Origin: Pegea sp. RAD2-039
Taxonomy: Eukaryota; Chordata; Thaliacea; Salpida; Salpidae
Direction: 5' to 3'
Assembly: GCA_034620365.1 (NCBI GenBank)
Contig: JAQGEQ010000380.1
Location: 930,001 to 994,000, forward strand
DNA length: 64,000 bases
Position numbers and translations under genes: made by a program. The notes beneath the pieces are model-generated. The model was not told the origin of the DNA. It ran no database searches and worked only from the letters and a program-made list of their open reading frames with translations. Below are positions 26,301 to 36,803 of the stretch, piece after piece. The first letter of the stretch is position 1; the number at the start of each line of letters is the position of its first letter.

Positions 26301-29300
26301 ATCCAGTTGTTGTAGTGTTTACTTCTATTGGCAAAGTAACAGTACTATTGTCATATCCAGTTGTTGTAGTGTTTACTTCTGTTGGAAAAGTAACAGTACT
26401 ATTGTCATATCCAGTTGTTGTAGTGTTTACTTCTGTTGGAAAAGTAACAGTACTATTGTCATATCCAGTTGCTGTACTGGTTACTTCTGTTGGCAAAGTA
26501 ACAGAACTATTTTCATATCCAGTTGTTGTACTGGTTACTTCTGTTGGCAAAGTAACAGTACTATTGTCATATCCAGTTGTTGTAGCGTTTACTTCTGTTG
26601 GAAAAGTAACAGTACTATTGTCATATCCAGTTGTTGTACTGGTTACTTCTGTTGGCAAAGTAACAGAACTATTTTCATATCCAGTTGTTGTACTGGTTAC
26701 TTCTGTTGGCAAAGTAACAGTACTATTATCATATCCAGTTGTTGTAGTGTTTACTTCTGTTGGAAAAGTAACAGTACTATTGTCATATCCAGTTGTTGTA
26801 GTGTTTACTTCTGTTGGCAAGGTAACAGTACTATTATCATATCCAGTTGTTGTAGTGTTTACTTCTGTTGGAAAAGTAACAGTACTATTGTCATATCCAG
26901 TTGTTGTAGTGTATACTTCTGTTGGCAAAGTAACAGTACTATTTTCATATCCAGAAGTTGTACTAGTTACTTCAGTCGGCAAAGTAACAGTACTATTGTC
27001 ATATCCAGTTGTTGTAGTGTTTACTTCTATTGGCAAAGTAACAGTACTATTATCATATCCAGTTGTTGTACTGGTTACTTCTGTTGGCAAAGTAACAGAA
27101 CTATTTTCATATCCAGTTGTTGTAGTGTCTACTTCTGTTGGCAAAGTAACGGTACTATTATCACTTCCAGTTGCTGTACTGCTTACTTCTGTTGGCAAAG
27201 TAACAGAACTATTTTCATATCCAGTTGTTGTACTGGTTACTTCTGTTGGCAAAGTAACAGTACTATTGTCATATCCAGTTGTTGTAGCGTTTACTTCTGT
27301 TGGAAAAGTACAGTACTATTTTCATATTCAGTGGTTGTAGTGGTTACTTCTGTTGGCAAAGTAACAGAACTATTTTCATATCCAGTTGTTGTAGTGTTTA
27401 ATTCTGTTGGCAAAGTAACAGTACTATTTTCATATCCAGTTGTTGTACTGTTTACGTCTGTTGGAAAAGTAACAGTACTATTGTCATATCCAGTTGTTGT
27501 AGTGTCTACTTCTGTTGGAAAAGTAACAGTACTATTTTCATATCCAGTTGTTGTACTGGTTACTTCTGTTGGCAAAGTAACAGTACTATAGTCATATCCA
27601 GTTGTTGTAGTGTTTACTTCTGTTGGCAAAGTAACAGTACTATTGTCATATCCAGTTGTTGTAGTGTCTACTTCTGTTGGAAAAGTAACAGTACTATTTT
27701 CATATCCAGTTGTTGTAGTGGTTACTTCTGTTGGCAAAGTAACAGTACTATTGTCATATCCAATTGTTGTAGTGTTTACTTCTGTTGGCTCAGTAACAGT
27801 ACTATTGTCATATCCAGTTGTTGTAGTGTTTACTTCTATTGGCAAAGTAACAGTACTATTGTCATATCCAGTTGTTGTAGTGTCTACTTCTGTTGGCAAA
27901 GTAACAGTACTATTTTCATATCCAGTTGTTGTAGTGTTTACTTCTGTTGGCAAAGTAACAGTACTATTTTCATATCCAGTTGTTGTAGTGTTTACTTCTG
28001 TTGGCAAAGTAACAGTACTATTGTCATATCCAGTTGTTGTAGTGTTTACTTCTGTTGGATAAGTAATAGTACTATTGTCATATCCATTTGTTATAGTGTC
28101 TACTTCTGTTGGCAAAGTAACAGTACTATTGTCATATCCAGTTGTTGTAGTGTCTACTTCTGTTGGCAAAGTAACAGTACTATTTTCATATCCAGTTGTT
28201 GTAGTGTTTACTTCTGTTGGAAAAGTAACAGTACTATTGTCATATCCAGTTGTTGTAGTGTCTACTTCTGTTGGAAAAGTAACAGTACTATCTTCATATC
28301 CAGTTGTTGTACTGGTTACTTCTGTTGGAAAAGTAACAGTACTAATTTCATATCCAGTTGTTGTAGTGTCTACTTCTGTTGGAAAAGTAACAGTACTATT
28401 GTCATATCCAGTTGTTGTAGTGTCTACTTCTGTTGGAAAAGTAACAGTACTATTTTCATATCCAGTTGTTGTAGTGTCTACTTCTGTTGGAAAAGTAACA
28501 GTACTATTTTCATATCCAGTTGTTGTAGTGTCTACTTCTGTTGGAAAAGTAACAGTACTATTTTCATATCCAGTTGTTGTACTGGTTACTTCTGTTGGAA
28601 AAGTAACAGTACTATTATCATATCCAGTTGTTGAAGTGTTTACTTCTGTTGGCAAAGTAACAGTACTTTTATCATATCCAGTTGTTGTAGTATTTACTTC
28701 TGTTGGCAAAGTAACAGTACTATTGTCATATCCAGTTGTTGTAGTGTTTACTTCTGTTGGATAAGTAATAGTACTATTGTCATATCCATTTGTTGTAGTG
28801 TCTACTTCTGTTGGCAAAGTAACAGTAGTATTGTCATATCCGGTTGCTGTGCTGGTTACTTCTGTTGGCAAAGTAACAGTACTTTTATCATATCCAGTTG
28901 TTGTAGTATTTACTTCTGTTGGCAAAGTAACAGTACTATTGTCATATCCAGTTGTTGTAGTGTTTACTTCTGTTGGATAAGTAATAGTACTATTGTCATA
29001 TCCATTTGTTGTAGTGTCTACTTCTGTTGGCAAAGTAACAGTAACTATTGTCATATCCAGTTGTTGTACTGGTTACTTCTGTTGGCAAAGTAACAGTACT
29101 ATTGTCATATCCAGTTGTTGTAGTATTTACTTCTGTTGGTAGTAAAGTAACAGTACTATTATCATATCCAGTTGTTGTAGTGTCTACTTCTGTTGGCAAA
29201 GTAACGGTACTTTTATCATATCCAGTTGTTGTAGTGTTTACTTCTGTTGGCAAAGTAACAGAACTATTTTCATATCCAGTTGTTGTACTGGTTACTTCTG

Positions 29301-29944
29301 TTGGCAAAGTAACAGTACTATTGTCATATCCAGTTGTTGTAGTGTCTACTTCTGTTGGAAAAGTAACAGTACTATTTTCATATCCTGTTGTTGTACTGGT
29401 TACTTCTGTTGGCAAAGTAACAGTACTATTGTCATATCCAGTTGTTGTACTGGTTACTTCTGTTGGAAAAGTAACAGTACTATTATCATATCCAGTTGTT
29501 GTAGTGTTTACTTCTGTTGGCAAAAGTAACAGTACTATTGTCATATCCAGTTGTTGTAGCGTTTACTTCTGTTGGCAAAGTAACAGTACTATTGTCATAT
29601 CCAGTTGTTGTAGTGTCTACTTCTGTTGGAAAAGTAAAAGTACTATTTTCATATCCAGCTGTTGTACTGGTTACTTCTGTTGGCAAAGTAACAGTACTAT
29701 TTTCATATCCAGTTGTTGAAGTGTTTACTTCTGTTGGAAAAGTAATAGTACTATTGTCATATCCATTTGTTGTAGTGTCTAGTTCTGTTGGCAAAGTAAC
29801 AGTACTATTATCATATCCAGTTGTTGTAGTGTCGGTACCGCCTATAAAAGTCACAGATCTTTCAAGATCATTTGCTTTTGTTGTTATTTCTTCTTTGGCG
29901 ATTACTAATATTAAACCTACCAGGGTAACGTATAATTGATTCAT
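19189..29944 (-). CDS. Large transmembrane mucin with EGF-like modules
   Basis: Exons on the minus strand: 29944..22212, 22163..22035, 21675..21587, 21479..21321, 21148..21079, 20904..20770, 20630..20508, 20371..20238, 20096..20051 and 19268..19189. The ectodomain introns are mostly phase 1. The product starts with a signal peptide (MNQLYVTLVGLILVIA). It continues with about 139 copies of an 18-residue Thr/Ser-rich repeat, then an EGF-like domain, a region that may be SEA-like, two more EGF-like domains, a membrane helix and a tail of about 60 residues. This is the layout of a membrane-bound mucin: a heavily O- and N-glycosylated brush on the cell surface. As assembled, three single-base indels in the repeat block (near 29522, 29043 and 27308) leave the signal peptide and membrane end in different frames. 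Assembly error in the repeats is the likeliest cause, but a broken allele is possible. No orthologue name is justified; repeat proteins of this kind diverge fast. Confidence 0.8.
20508..20904 (-). other. Mucin EGF-like domains 2 and 3 (exons 6-7)
   Basis: Exon 20904..20770 has six Cys in EGF order (CETQACDLSSTQC, then CEC and a last Cys). Exon 20630..20508 has another set (CLENGDCNSPYGVC, then CAC and a last Cys in GQNC). Both are phase 1-1 exons. The second is the one most similar to the EGF exon of the small plus-strand gene at 16011..16121. Confidence 0.8.
21079..21675 (-). other. Mucin juxta-EGF region, possibly SEA-like (exons 3-5)
   Basis: Exons 21675..21587, 21479..21321 and 21148..21079 encode about 105 residues. 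They begin RQFGGKLIL, include three possible N-glycosylation sites (NIT, NET, NDS) and end FDGMVVDTKSTIENAG. The position between EGF modules, the length and the alternating beta/helix look fit a SEA domain as found in membrane mucins. I see no clear GSVVV-type autoproteolysis site, so this is only a suggestion. Confidence 0.4.
22035..22163 (-). other. Mucin EGF-like domain 1 (exon 2)
   Basis: A single exon with phase 1 borders encodes six Cys in EGF order: C-SSNP-C-QNDPASI-C, then C-S-C and a final Cys after LPGFNNFNYLSK. It directly follows the repeat block and joins in the frame of the 22183-27252 part of the array. Confidence 0.8.
22330..29835 (-). repeat. 54-bp tandem repeat array coding for the mucin domain
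   Basis: About 7.5 kb made almost wholly of a 54-bp unit, roughly 139 copies. The consensus product is STVTLPTEVNTTTTGYDN (18 residues). Variants fall into a few classes: LPTEV/FPTEV/LPIEV/FPTDV, VNTTT/VTSTT/VNATT/VDTTT/VNSTT, and GYDN/GYEN. Most units keep one sequon at NST or NSS and many a second at NTT. The Tyr of GY and the PTE core are nearly invariant. Units of one class cluster, and multi-unit blocks recur, so the array grew by unequal exchange or slippage of both single and multi-unit segments. One unit (near 29138) carries an in-frame three-base insertion giving LLPTEV. Confidence 0.97.
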
Positions 29945-32900
29945 TTTATATTTATTTTTTGTTAAACTTTACTTATAACACTAAAAAATTCAACAGACTT
30001 CATTAGATATCACAAGTTTTTTATTCTAACAGACCTTTTGCGGTTCGTTTAGTTTACTTAAACTACATACTTTTTATGTAGCTTAGTTGTTGACCCAAAA
30101 TGAAAGCAATTTCTAATAGTTTGTATTATATTGTTATAGCTGTTGTTTTCTGCTTTTTTGTTTTTCATTCAGAAATAATTTTCTTTAATTTTCTTCTATC
30201 ACTTTCTTCAAATAATATTTTAGATTAAACAAACTTGAATAATTCAAAACTAATACTTTTTGTTGCATTAAAAATAAAACTCATTTTGCTCATTTCTGCC
30301 TAAGGAATAAATTCAGATAATTTTTAATCACTAAGTAAGACTTTAGAAGAGTATAACTTTCGCCACTTTGTTATATGCAAAATATTGGGTGATTACTTGA
30401 TAACTGAAAACTGCTCATCCAATTTCGTGCTGAAAATTGTTTTTTAAGTCTTACTTTCTTTGGATGTAATTTCATCTCTTATTTTTATCTATTCGCTTAA
30501 ACATTTATATGTTATTCGTAGAATAAACACAAGTAACGCCTTTACTTAAAACAATCGTTTCGTCAAAAAGCGAGATGTTTAAAGAGAAAAAGAAGTAACT
30601 TTCTCAAGTAATTTTTTGAACTGTAAGTATTTTAAAAAATTTACTCGTCAAATTTGATAAATTTGTTAACTGTGTAAATAAACCTACTATTTTATTGTCT
30701 CTTCTGAACTTGTCTTAAAGTTCAGTGTGGTGCAATCTGATAATCAAATATTTTTAATCGTTATCAAAAGCTTATTCATTTTTTTATTCATGACAATTAA
30801 TGAAAAATTTATAGTTTCCCCTTTTATAATTTTTTACAAGAAAGTTTTATTAGTAAATGTTTTTTTAGTTAATTCTTTTATTGATGTAACACAAAGAACA
30901 AGTTTAAACATAAAATATAAAAAGTTACTTTTATTTCTTTGCATTAAAATGAATATTGCTACTGAGAGATGGTAAAACAGCCTTTATCTTGAAATTAATA
31001 TGGTGTTCATTAAGATGGTAATTAAGAACTAACCTACTACTTTTAGTATATTTTAAATTACCAATTGGCTCTTATAGGATTAATAGAAGTTTTTCTAACG
31101 TTTTAATAAATTAAATATTTCCAAGTTACTAAGAAATTAAATATATACATACCACCAGCATTGCTTCCAATACGAAAATCTGTTTTAATAATGGTAAACG
31201 ATGAAATGGTGTTTAATCGCATTACAGAGATAAATATAGAAAAAGATTTATTTCAAAAGCTTACAAGTCAAAAGATAAACAACAAGGATTATACATCAGC
31301 TTAGTAGAAAACAATTGAAACATATTTGCTTTAAGATGGCTTGCTTAAGACGTTTTCAATTGAGCTTGTTGAACTTGTGCAAGTAATTCTAATGATAACA
31401 ATTTCTAATCTATTCTTAAACAAACAAAATCATCTGAATCAACAACTAGGTCTGAAGCAAAAAATTTTGAGAAAAACTTGTTATTGTAAGCGACTATCTT
31501 GTACAATTACAAAGTATCAATCCTTTGTTGCTTAAATCATTTTTTTGGAATTATCACCTTAATTTGACTTAAATTAATTATTAATCAATTATTGCACAAA
31601 GTATAGAGGTTATGTTTGTTTGAAAATTGTTACTTTTTTTAGAATACCGTAACGATAAAGTTTTATGAATATTCAATTTTTGAGCTGATCTTATTATCAC
31701 CAACCTTTCTTGTCATCGACGAACGTTTTGTCGTTTTAGTGACATAGTTTGACTTTAAGTTTAACGAATAAACTTTTGTAAGCTAATTACAGCAAACTAT
31801 AATTCTTAATTACTGAAGTCATAAGAACGTTGAATAGTTTTATATGACTAACTGTTTATAATGAAACTATAAAGTAAAAAAGAAGATTTTTAAACTGCCT
31901 TAAACTGACTTTTAATAAAAAAAATTTTGTTCATGGTGTTACTTGATTTTTGAAACTGAAGCATAAAAACTTACTAGAATGTAAAAATGGAAAACAAACA
32001 CTTGAGAAAAATAAATATAAATTTTGTTGTTTAATATTTGTACACTTAAGCAGTTTTTTTCAATAGCAGTATAATTTCAATTCAATTCTCCATGAAATAT
32101 TACTAAAAAGCTCTAAAATTTTGTATATGTACTGCCGAATTTTCTGTAAATTAAATTACTCATATATTTGTTTTGGAATATTAAGTTTCTTTCTTTTTCC
32201 ATTAGAAATCAATATTAAATAATTGCTATTTTTTAGACAAGCTTCATTAACTTGGTATTAAATTAAAAAGTAAACTATTTTATTAATTAATTTACTTTGA
32301 TGTAATATCTTATATAGTAATAAGTAATCATTTTCTCGAAACAAAAATAAATTAAAGTTAGTAAGCTGCAATGGAGCAGACGACAAACTAGTTACACTTC
32401 TTTTTCAAATGTATATCAACTGAAGACCAAACTGCAAAAACTTAACCAGCTGATTTTTAACTTAAACTATAAATTATTATTCTATAATATCTATTCTTAG
32501 ACAAACTGGAGACTTGGTAAACGAAATACTAAGTCAATAAAAGCATAAAGAGTAAAATGTATCACCTTTTAAGACTGAAGTAACTTTATGAGCTATATGC
32601 AAAAACAATAAACTAAATCAATACAAAGCAATAAACCATTAGCTTTTTAAGCTTTTATAAACTTAAGCTATGGTCTTTCACTTGTTAAATATAGTTTGAT
32701 TTTAGTTTGTTCAATGTGTTTAGTACTATCAATGATATCCTTTGAAAAGCGGAAATTAGTTAGATTCAAAATGACGTGTTAATACCATTGCTTCCACAGT
32801 AAATAAGTTTTATTATTATTGTGGGAATAATTAGTTTTCAAGAATGTTAGACTCAGATTATTTCTATCAAACATTTTATTTGAAACACAATTGACACTTT

Positions 32901-33884
32901 ATTTTCGCTGTAATAATACTGTTTTAAATGTTGCTAATTCTTATACTTCCTTTGCCAGTATTTGTTAATGCGAGTTTACTGTCAGATACAATATTTATTG
33001 AAACCTTTTTTTTGAATTAAATAGATAATATTTTATTTGCAAATATATATGCTTAATTGAAATTTTAAAAGCTTCAAAAGCTCAATTAAACAGAAGGTTT
33101 GTAATATGAAAACCATCAAATACAAAAACCTAAAAAGAAAGAGAGAATCAAGAAACACATTATAAAGCAGGTAATTGATAAAAGAGAAGAGAAAATGATA
33201 GTGATAAAATCAAGAATAAGTTTGTCTACAGTAAAGGCATTTTCAAAACCATTAGACCATTTTTAATATGCTGATTCACAATCTGAAAGTGTTACGAATA
33301 AGCTACTTTACACAAGCACAAAAGTGTTGACAAGTATTCCACAGAGTTGTAACAAACTCAACGGCGCTTGTTTTACAGTAGAGTAGTTAATAAAATAATA
33401 AACTAATATCAGCACATAAGACCGCATTAGTCAAATGATAAAATAATAAATGATATTTAAATAAAACATTTTGATAGCTAAAAGACAAGCCGCAGAATTT
33501 GAAATTAAATAGTTATGTTCACATTGTGGAAGTTTTCAGTTTTATATAAACACCGCTTAATAGTTTTAATTTCTTGAATTAAATATTAAAGGCTCATAGA
33601 TGATTTTGAGAAATTTTGGAGTATTCAAAAACTCTAAAATAATAATATTTAGTGTTAAGCTATTTAGATGTAGAGGTAAGAATATACAGTAGATTTTTTA
33701 AATCAGACAGGCAACTTAAATTTGGGTGGCGTTGGTCGGTCTAATATATGCTGATATTTCAGATTATCTTACAATTGTATCCATTTAACAATATTTTACC
33801 CATTTTTATGCTGATTTGCTCATATAGCAGCTATTTATGGTACTAAAGTTGTTGGTTGAATAACGAAATAAAACAAAATAGTAA
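29945..33884. other. Intergenic region between mucin 5' end and laminin 3' end
   Basis: About 3.9 kb, A+T-rich. It should hold the mucin promoter (just above 29944) and the laminin 3' untranslated region (just below 33885). The short plus-strand open frames at 30727-30975 and 31341-31535 lack ATG-supported starts or coding-like composition. No RNA gene was recognised. Confidence 0.5.
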
Positions 33885-36803
33885 TTAAGGTTGATTTGGA
33901 CAAGAGTTAGGAACGACTTGGTAAGTTTCTTCAGCTTCCTCAAAATCGACTAAGTCTCCTTTAATTGACATTTGTCTGATACAACCCCGAAAGCTTCGAG
34001 GAAAATTGATGTATTCAGGAACCAATTCTCCTAAGAAGAGAAAAATTTAAAGGAATGTTCATTAAACTAAAAATTAAATATTGTTAAAGTTTGTTGACAT
34101 AACTTATACTAAAACTAGCATTTGTTAATTATTAAGCTTTGTTCCTTTTTAAAGTATTTAGAGTTTAAATTATAAGCCAGAAAAATGGTTATCAAGATTA
34201 TTACTAAATGATCCGATAATTCTAAGGTTTTAAATATAAGATAACTCACTACAATAACATTAAAGTCTATTTACTTTGAATGCCGCCAATAAACAACGGG
34301 TTCCAAGTATCAGCTGCTGTTTGATGGTGGGTACTAATTACTTCAACTTTTTCATTGTCATCAACTTGCAGCAACAATTTGCGTTGACTTTTACGAGCTG
34401 TGATTGAATGCCACTTTCCATCACATAAGTTTTGTTTGCATTCATTACAAGAGTTTGAAGAGGAATAAACTACTTCAAACATCCCGCCGCCGTTGTCAGC
34501 ACGAAAAACAACCTTTAAATTAGTTTTTAGAAGCAATAAATCTTTTAAGAAGCTTTCGAAATAAAGTTGGATTATTCATTTTGTTTGCTTGGATAGCGTT
34601 TATAACTTAAAACTTTAGCACTTGTTCAGGTTGTTAATTGAAATCAAAGAATTGACAACTTTGAAACGGCATTTTGTTGTTAAACATGTTTTTAGTCATT
34701 TTAATTTATTCTGATTGAAAAACTTACATCACCCTGAACTAGTTCAAGAGAAATTAGGTCATTTCTGGGTTCTTCAACGTTCAGTAGAACTCCATTTGGA
34801 GAAGAAGTTTTGAATTGAAGATATATTTCCATATCAGTACCAACACGGTAAGCAGATTCTGAAAATGTTGATAGACAAAAAACGGTATAGTTGAATAAAA
34901 TTCTTTTTACAAACTTCTTTATAAAATTGTATAAAATAAATGAAAAGGTATCAAAATAGACGATTCCTTTTATTAAATTATTGATGATAAATAAACGAAT
35001 TTTAGATTGAACAACTCACTATATTTGACAAAACTATTCCCTTCGAAAAAAGCCCCTTTCTCAACATTCTGATAACACTTTTCAACTCCTCGGTTTTGCA
35101 AAGCAGATCTTAATGTCTTCTTATGTTTACCGATCACCAAGTTAGTAATACAGGCGTCCATACTTCTGGAAATCTATCGTTAAAAAGTCTTGTGGTTATT
35201 AGAATATAATATTAGTTTCAGATTATCATACTTCATAATATCAAAATGTACTTGTTGCTTATATATGCAACTATCGCAGATAACTCTTTCTAATTAAGCT
35301 TTTTTACCTTCGATACTCAGATGTAGTTTTTTTTTATTCAAAGTTGAAAATTAATTATGATTGACGATGACAGAAAGTTGAAAGTCTAGCAAAAATAACT
35401 TACTGATCCAACTTTATGCTCAAGATATGGAGAGACTCCTCCCACATAAAGAGTTCGATCCACATCCATCTTTGTGTCTCCTTTCGGAGAATTTGTTTTG
35501 TATTTTTTCTTGTCGATGTATAAGACTCCTTTCCTTTTGAAGCGTTTCACTTTTATCTTGAAATTTTTTAAACTTTTAATGTTTATAGTTTATTGTAAAA
35601 AGTTAATAATTTGCATATCATGTTTATGATTACTCAAGCAGTTAATTTACTAAAAACTAAGTTTATCATTTCCATACTTTCCAGACATTCAATAAATTAT
35701 TAATAAAAATACTCTGCTGTTCAAAAGCTATCACAAAAGCTGATGTCTACAGCAGTTTTGATTGAAGTACTTGATGATAAATTGGAAGAAGTTTCATACC
35801 GAGTGCCACTTTCCATCATTTATAGTTCGTTTAGAAACAGTCTCTGCATTTCCTTTTCCATTGTTAAATTGAAAAATAGGAACTCCGTCTTTGACTTTTA
35901 ATGCAAAGAAATCATTCCCGACATTATTTCCAGTATAAAGAAGAAGTCCAGTTCGGGCATATGTTCGGATTCGAAGTGAAATTGTGAATCTATGCAAATT
36001 TAAAAGTAATTAGTCGACTAAGATATAGTCTAAAGATGTAGATCACATTTTCTTGATTAAGAAACTTAACAAAAGTCCTCTTATATTAATGGCTTGATTA
36101 TATCCTAAACCTCAGCCCACTTAAGTAGACTTCTTTAAATTCATTACCAAGCTAATGCCAACCAGCAGCTAGAAATCTTTTGGTTTGTGGCCAGACTTTA
36201 GGAACAAAATGATATCATATTTACCAAAGTAGAAACAATAAACGCAATCTTGCATAGCTTGGTAGCAACAAATGAAGAATGTTTTAGTGGATTCATTGCT
36301 AAGTCAGAAATAGACGCAAAACTTATCAAATACTGAGGCTTATAACAGAGTCTACAGGATTATTTTATCTAATTACTTGACTGATTTCCTTTTTCAAATC
36401 TGCAGTTAGTTGTATACCTTTTACTGATTGGTCTTTCATATCCGTACATTAAAAATGTGTTTCGGTGTTTACCAAAGTGTGCGCTGCTACGACGAGTCTT
36501 GGACGAGTACTTTGGGGTACCACACTGAAGAGTTTCCTTGAAAAATGATTTACATTCTTATCTATATAAACAATTAAATCTTAAACCTTCGTAGCTTTAC
36601 TCACAGTTTCTGTTTCTGATATTTGTTCTTCTGCAGTATCGCTAGATAGAGCTGGTGTAGTTGGTATTCCAACTATATATGGTTTTACATTGGTACTTTG
36701 CAAGCTACCTTCTTTGATGGAGTTATAACTTGTTGAGTCATCGTTGCTGCATCTTCCTATGTACGCATTTCTTTGTTGTTTTGGTGTTAAAAAATTATTC
36801 AAG
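33885..36803 (-). other. Laminin alpha LG3-4 linker, LG4 and LG5
   Basis: Exon 36803..36605 is a Thr/Ser/Pro-rich linker ([12 protein letters not shown]). LG4 is in 36536..36418, 35989..35800, 35556..35404 and 35168..35020, with DGKWHS and FKRKG. LG5 is in 34858..34728, 34512..34275 and 34030..33885, with [21 protein letters not shown] and a final Cys before the TAA. LG4-5 of alpha-1/2 bind dystroglycan and heparin. The junction 35404/35168 is out of phase by one base in my reading. Confidence 0.88.

Noticed and set aside
22271-27340. Long plus-strand frame of 1,689 codons as a gene
   Set aside because: It is the exact antisense of the mucin repeats, lacks a signal peptide or splice-supported ends, and its Val-rich repeat has no independent support. 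It is kept only as an observation.
30727-30975. Plus-strand 82-codon frame in the 30-34 kb gap
   Set aside because: The composition is that of random A+T-rich DNA (Phe/Leu/Ile/Lys), the start is not ATG, and no splice partner was found.
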